The notes beneath the pieces were generated by a model. It did not search any database, had not been told where the DNA came from, and was given only the letters and a program-made list of their open reading frames with translations. DNA of 64,000 bases from Sphagnum compactum (taxonomy: Eukaryota > Bryophyta > Sphagnopsida > Sphagnales), in assembly GCA_965153455.1 (NCBI GenBank), contig OZ234500.1, positions 4,650,001-4,714,000 on the forward strand, read 5' to 3'. Numbering within the stretch: position 1 is the first letter of the stretch; each line of letters starts with the position of its first letter. Shown one piece after another: positions 60,801-64,000 of this stretch. Made by a program: the position numbers and the translations under genes.

Positions 60801-61980
60801 TATGATATTGATCCATTGATAGTCGATCGTGAGGTTGCATGCAAGAACAACATTACAAGCACAACTACTAGAGTTTTGAGTTATTAGTATTGATCATATT
60901 TGCATCAAAGTTTTTCCCTTGTAATTTTGGGTATATTGGGATTGGTGATGAACGTACTTTAAAAGCTTTTCAACTTTTATATGGTTATTTTGAATTCTTT
61001 TAACAAGTTTTGTGGCATAGGGTTGGAATGGGACATTGTGGTTCCAGACTATTGTAATTTACATTTTTTATTTTGCACACGAAATTTTGATGATTTGTGA
61101 CGGAGATGCTCTTAATATCTTTCTTTCCTTCCATAATCTCTTTGTTACATTTTACATAAATATCCTACACCATGTGGAGGACCGAAACTACAATACCTAC
61201 ATATAACATAAATATCTTACATTGTGTGGGTGGCCAAAAGTGCAATACTCCCCATCAACAAATTAATCTTGCATAGTTGCACGACTTGCAATATGCACAT
61301 ATAACTATAATAACATCCTTCACTTTCATGATTGACCATGTGATACTCGCATGTAATTAAGATATTCATCATTTTTTGACACACAAAACATACAATACCT
61401 ACATATAGGGTGCCAAGCAATCACTATGCAATTTTTCAATCATGCTTTAATTTCATTATTCTACATATTGATAATAAACAAAATACGTTGCCCTGCATGT
61501 TTACATACCATGATCTTCCAAACCATTAAATTATTTTAACCCTACAAGTGGTATACGAATTACAATCTAATAAACAAACAAGTATATACAAATGCCAAAA
61601 CAAAAACCATTTTGTGGAGAGCTACTTATGGGAAAAAATGAAACCTAACTTAACACCCTAAATGAACCAAAGAGGTTATTTATTTATAATTAACTAATTA
61701 ATTTTCTATATCGAGATTTGTTTCCACTCTCTCCCAAAAGAGAACAAATCAATTGAGCTTGCTTTATGAATGTGCAATTGAAGCAAAACTCCTAAGTCTT
61801 ACCAAACTATTTCACATGCCTTAATTTTATTTAGTATCAAAAGAGTGATTTCGCAAATATCATCTATTGTCAATAAAAGTTTTAAGGCCTTAAATATATA
61901 TAAAAGTGATACCCAATATCAAGGCCCTAAATATTGCTCACTCAAAGACAACAAACAAGAAGGCTTTTGCAATGGGGTTT
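57806..61980. other. AT-rich, CpG-poor intergenic block
   Basis: No gene recognised. A run of degenerate telomere-like CCTAAA units lies at about 58990-59065. On the minus strand at 60403-60610 a mostly open, charged frame (for example SLATMVGEMQSQINTTTMVM) may be a decayed coding segment, possibly of a mobile element. Confidence 0.55.
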
Positions 61981-61987
61981 ACCTCTA

Positions 61988-62006
61988 CCCTAAACCCTAA
62001 ACCCTA
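61988..62006 (-). repeat. Interstitial telomere-like repeat (CCCTAAA)n
   Basis: CCCTAAACCCTAAACCCTA, nearly three perfect plant telomere units. Confidence 0.9.
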
Positions 62007-62991
62007 TATTTCATAAACTTGTTTTTGCATCATCTTTGGTGGCTAGAGGCTTGGTTGGGGGTGATGGGTGCTTGCTTAAATTCAATCTTGTCCATCCAAA
62101 TTGGTGCATTCGTGGGTGCAGGTTCACTTTGCCCAATAGCACCATAGTTTGTCACATGTCCTTCACCCAAAAGTGCGGGCTTGTATTGTACAAAAGCTAA
62201 AATATGGAAGGAGCCCTTCACACATTATTGGGTTGGTAGTCTGTTTTGACGAGTCTTAAAAATAGTGCCAATCAAAGTGACCCATTGAAAAAATATATAT
62301 GAAAAAAAAAAACATTGAGCTTGGGGATGCACTCACAACTAATGAATTATAAATTGTGTATTATCTACCTCTAGACTAGCCCCCTAACCCTAAGCCCCTA
62401 TCATTCATTGAAAATCACCATTGAAAATCTATTATTATTATTATCTTGGGCGGTGTTCATCTTGAGAACCAACCAGCCTTAAAATTGAGCCAGTGGAAAC
62501 AACAAGAGATGTGGATGAACAAATGGTTTTTTGTTTATTCAAAATACATTTCATTGGAAGTCTAGGGCAACTTGTAATTTGTTGCATGCTTGAGGTTTGT
62601 CAAAAGGAATCCTTTTTGTATGAAATTGAATAGGGATGTATTTTTTGGATATGGGTTTAAAAAATAGGCAAAGGACTTTTTCTAATAAAAAACCAACTAA
62701 TGAATGAATTATCCCCAACAAGGAAGTATGTTCCAAGTAGTTTTTTTTTTTTTTTTTCGATTTTGTCACGTAACCACCCTGGCTATCATCCACAAGAGGA
62801 ATTAGCCAAATTTGGCTACATGCTAGAGCAGAAAGTAAAAAGAATTAAGAGTCTTCCTATATTTTGGTGACATGTTAAAACCCATTGTCTTGAACCCATT
62901 TTGGATTTCATTGGATGAACCCCATCCAGTCACCATCTATCCAAACTGGTGCATTTGTAAAGAGTGTTGGCTTCACTTTGTGGCCATACAG

Positions 62992-63014
62992 TAGGGTTTA
63001 GGGTTTAGGGTTTA
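62992..63014 (+). repeat. Interstitial telomere-like repeat (TTTAGGG)n, inverted to the previous
   Basis: TAGGGTTTAGGGTTTAGGG plus TTTA, three units, facing the copy at 61988-62006 across 985 bp. The enclosed segment has no gene. It carries a duplicated motif (CCAAAYTGGTGCATTYGT at about 62096 and 62941). Confidence 0.9.
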
Positions 63015-63287
63015 ATCGAGTCTTAACATGGGTTTGTTGTTGGCCTTGCCTACCCGAAGCTTGGCAAGGATATATTGTGTTTAGATTCATTATAGAGTCT
63101 ATAGTAGCTTAAGGGATTTTTGAGGATTTTTGAAAGATGACATTTTTGCCGCTCGTGTTGAAACTTGAGATTAGTTACAGAGTTATAATATCGTGAAGGA
63201 TTTTGGTTTCTTTTAGAAGAAGATTAGGTATATATTTGCTTTGGTGAAATATTTAAGAGTTTCCTCAATGAGACGATTATTTGATAC

Positions 63288-63290
<3 letters not shown>

Positions 63291-63318
<28 letters not shown>

Positions 63319-63340
63319 TGTGTGTGTGTGTGTGTGTGTG
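63291..63340. repeat. (GA)n(GT)n compound microsatellite
   Basis: About fourteen GA units followed by eleven GT units. Confidence 0.95.
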
Positions 63341-64000
63341 GACACATCCAGGGGAGATTCAGGTTGCATATTCTTGTAACTTATTCATAGAACTTGTTGC
63401 TCTTTCCACTCCTCTCCGATACAACTCACTTGTGTAATTTGCATGACAAATAGTTTTGACAAACAAACTGATTCTTTGGACAGAAGGAGAACACTGCACC
63501 AATTATTAGTAGCAAAAGATTGGGTAGGTCCAAAAGACATTAGAAAATATTCAGATATTCAATATATTATATATGTCCAACTTCTCTTCCTCACCTTTCC
63601 ACCCCCACCGCATTGACTTAACTTCTTTTCATGGTACCTGGGAAATTGTGAAGCTCGCAACTAACTCATTGTGAAAACCCATGTTGTGAATTATGAGCAC
63701 AAATGACGACATTGGAATTTGGTGTTACCCTACCCACCACCACAAGCTCTCTTTTCGTCTATTTATTTTATTATTGTGGTTTTCCCAAGGTGAAAGAATC
63801 AACTCCAAAAATTGGCATCTCGAAATGTCCAGACTAAAAATTGTATTGGGAATGAGCTCTTTTTGTAAAACACGAGTTTTGGAATCTCCTCTCTTATGCA
63901 CATACTACTAGCCTTTTGCCTCTGTTAATATGAACATTCTGATTATCAATTGCAGAGATAAATGCAAAATGAAACTCTTTAACTTGTTGTGGGTACTTCA
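63341..64000. other. Right edge, no recognised gene
   Basis: The sequence is somewhat less AT-rich than the block before it. A short plus-strand frame at 63693-63911 shows no family likeness. Confidence 0.5.

Noticed and set aside
1-64000. CRISPR arrays, operons, viral or plasmid replication modules
   Set aside because: None present: the tandem repeats lack CRISPR spacing, and the genes are spliced plant genes.

Overview
This window is nuclear DNA from a land plant. The support is spliced genes with GT-AG introns and plant-specific families (IQD, HDS with a plastid transit sequence, BRIZ, GT34, a plastid SLH-like protein), TTTAGGG-type telomere-like repeats, and plant-type Helitron and hAT-like relics. 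The species cannot be fixed from sequence alone. Gene islands of moderate GC sit between long AT-rich, visibly CpG-poor blocks (about 10.8-17.4 kb, 23.0-31.6 kb and 53.2-64 kb).

Layout. The left edge holds the 5' end of an IQD calmodulin-binding protein gene on the minus strand, followed by imperfect tandem repeats (1.05-1.74 kb). Between 5.2 and 7.5 kb lie two Helitron-like elements whose 3' ends face each other with 4 bp between them; each carries its own minisatellites. At 17.9-19.0 kb are the last three exons of a plant S26-family (inner-membrane-protease-like) protein. At 20.3-22.9 kb are eight exons of the plastid isoprenoid gene HDS/IspG. They carry three apparent one-base losses, and the 3' half of the gene is absent. 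An AT-rich block of about 9 kb follows.

At 32.3-38.7 kb is a complete 12-exon BRIZ-type E3 ligase gene (BRAP2 domain, RING-H2, ZnF-UBP, coiled coil; 548 codons), with a TATA box and a three-copy repeat in its predicted 5' leader. Converging on it from the minus strand (40.4-46.3 kb) is an 11-exon gene for a plastid SLH-like, coiled-coil membrane protein resembling Arabidopsis At5g23890/At5g52410. Upstream of that gene is a minisatellite that repeats TGACGTGT, a bZIP/ABRE-like motif. At 50.0-51.6 kb is a two-exon GT34 glycosyltransferase (xyloglucan xylosyltransferase-like). The right end is AT-rich and holds a heavily decayed hAT-like transposase (55.1-57.7 kb), further tandem repeats, and a segment of about 1 kb bracketed by inverted telomere-like repeats.

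The genes have unrelated roles (calcium signalling, plastid isoprenoid synthesis, ubiquitin ligation, plastid membrane, cell-wall glycosylation), as expected of a plant chromosome segment. I found no operon, CRISPR array or clear RNA gene, and no convincing undescribed multi-gene system. The most noteworthy points are the broken HDS locus, the paired Helitrons, and regulatory-looking minisatellites beside genes.
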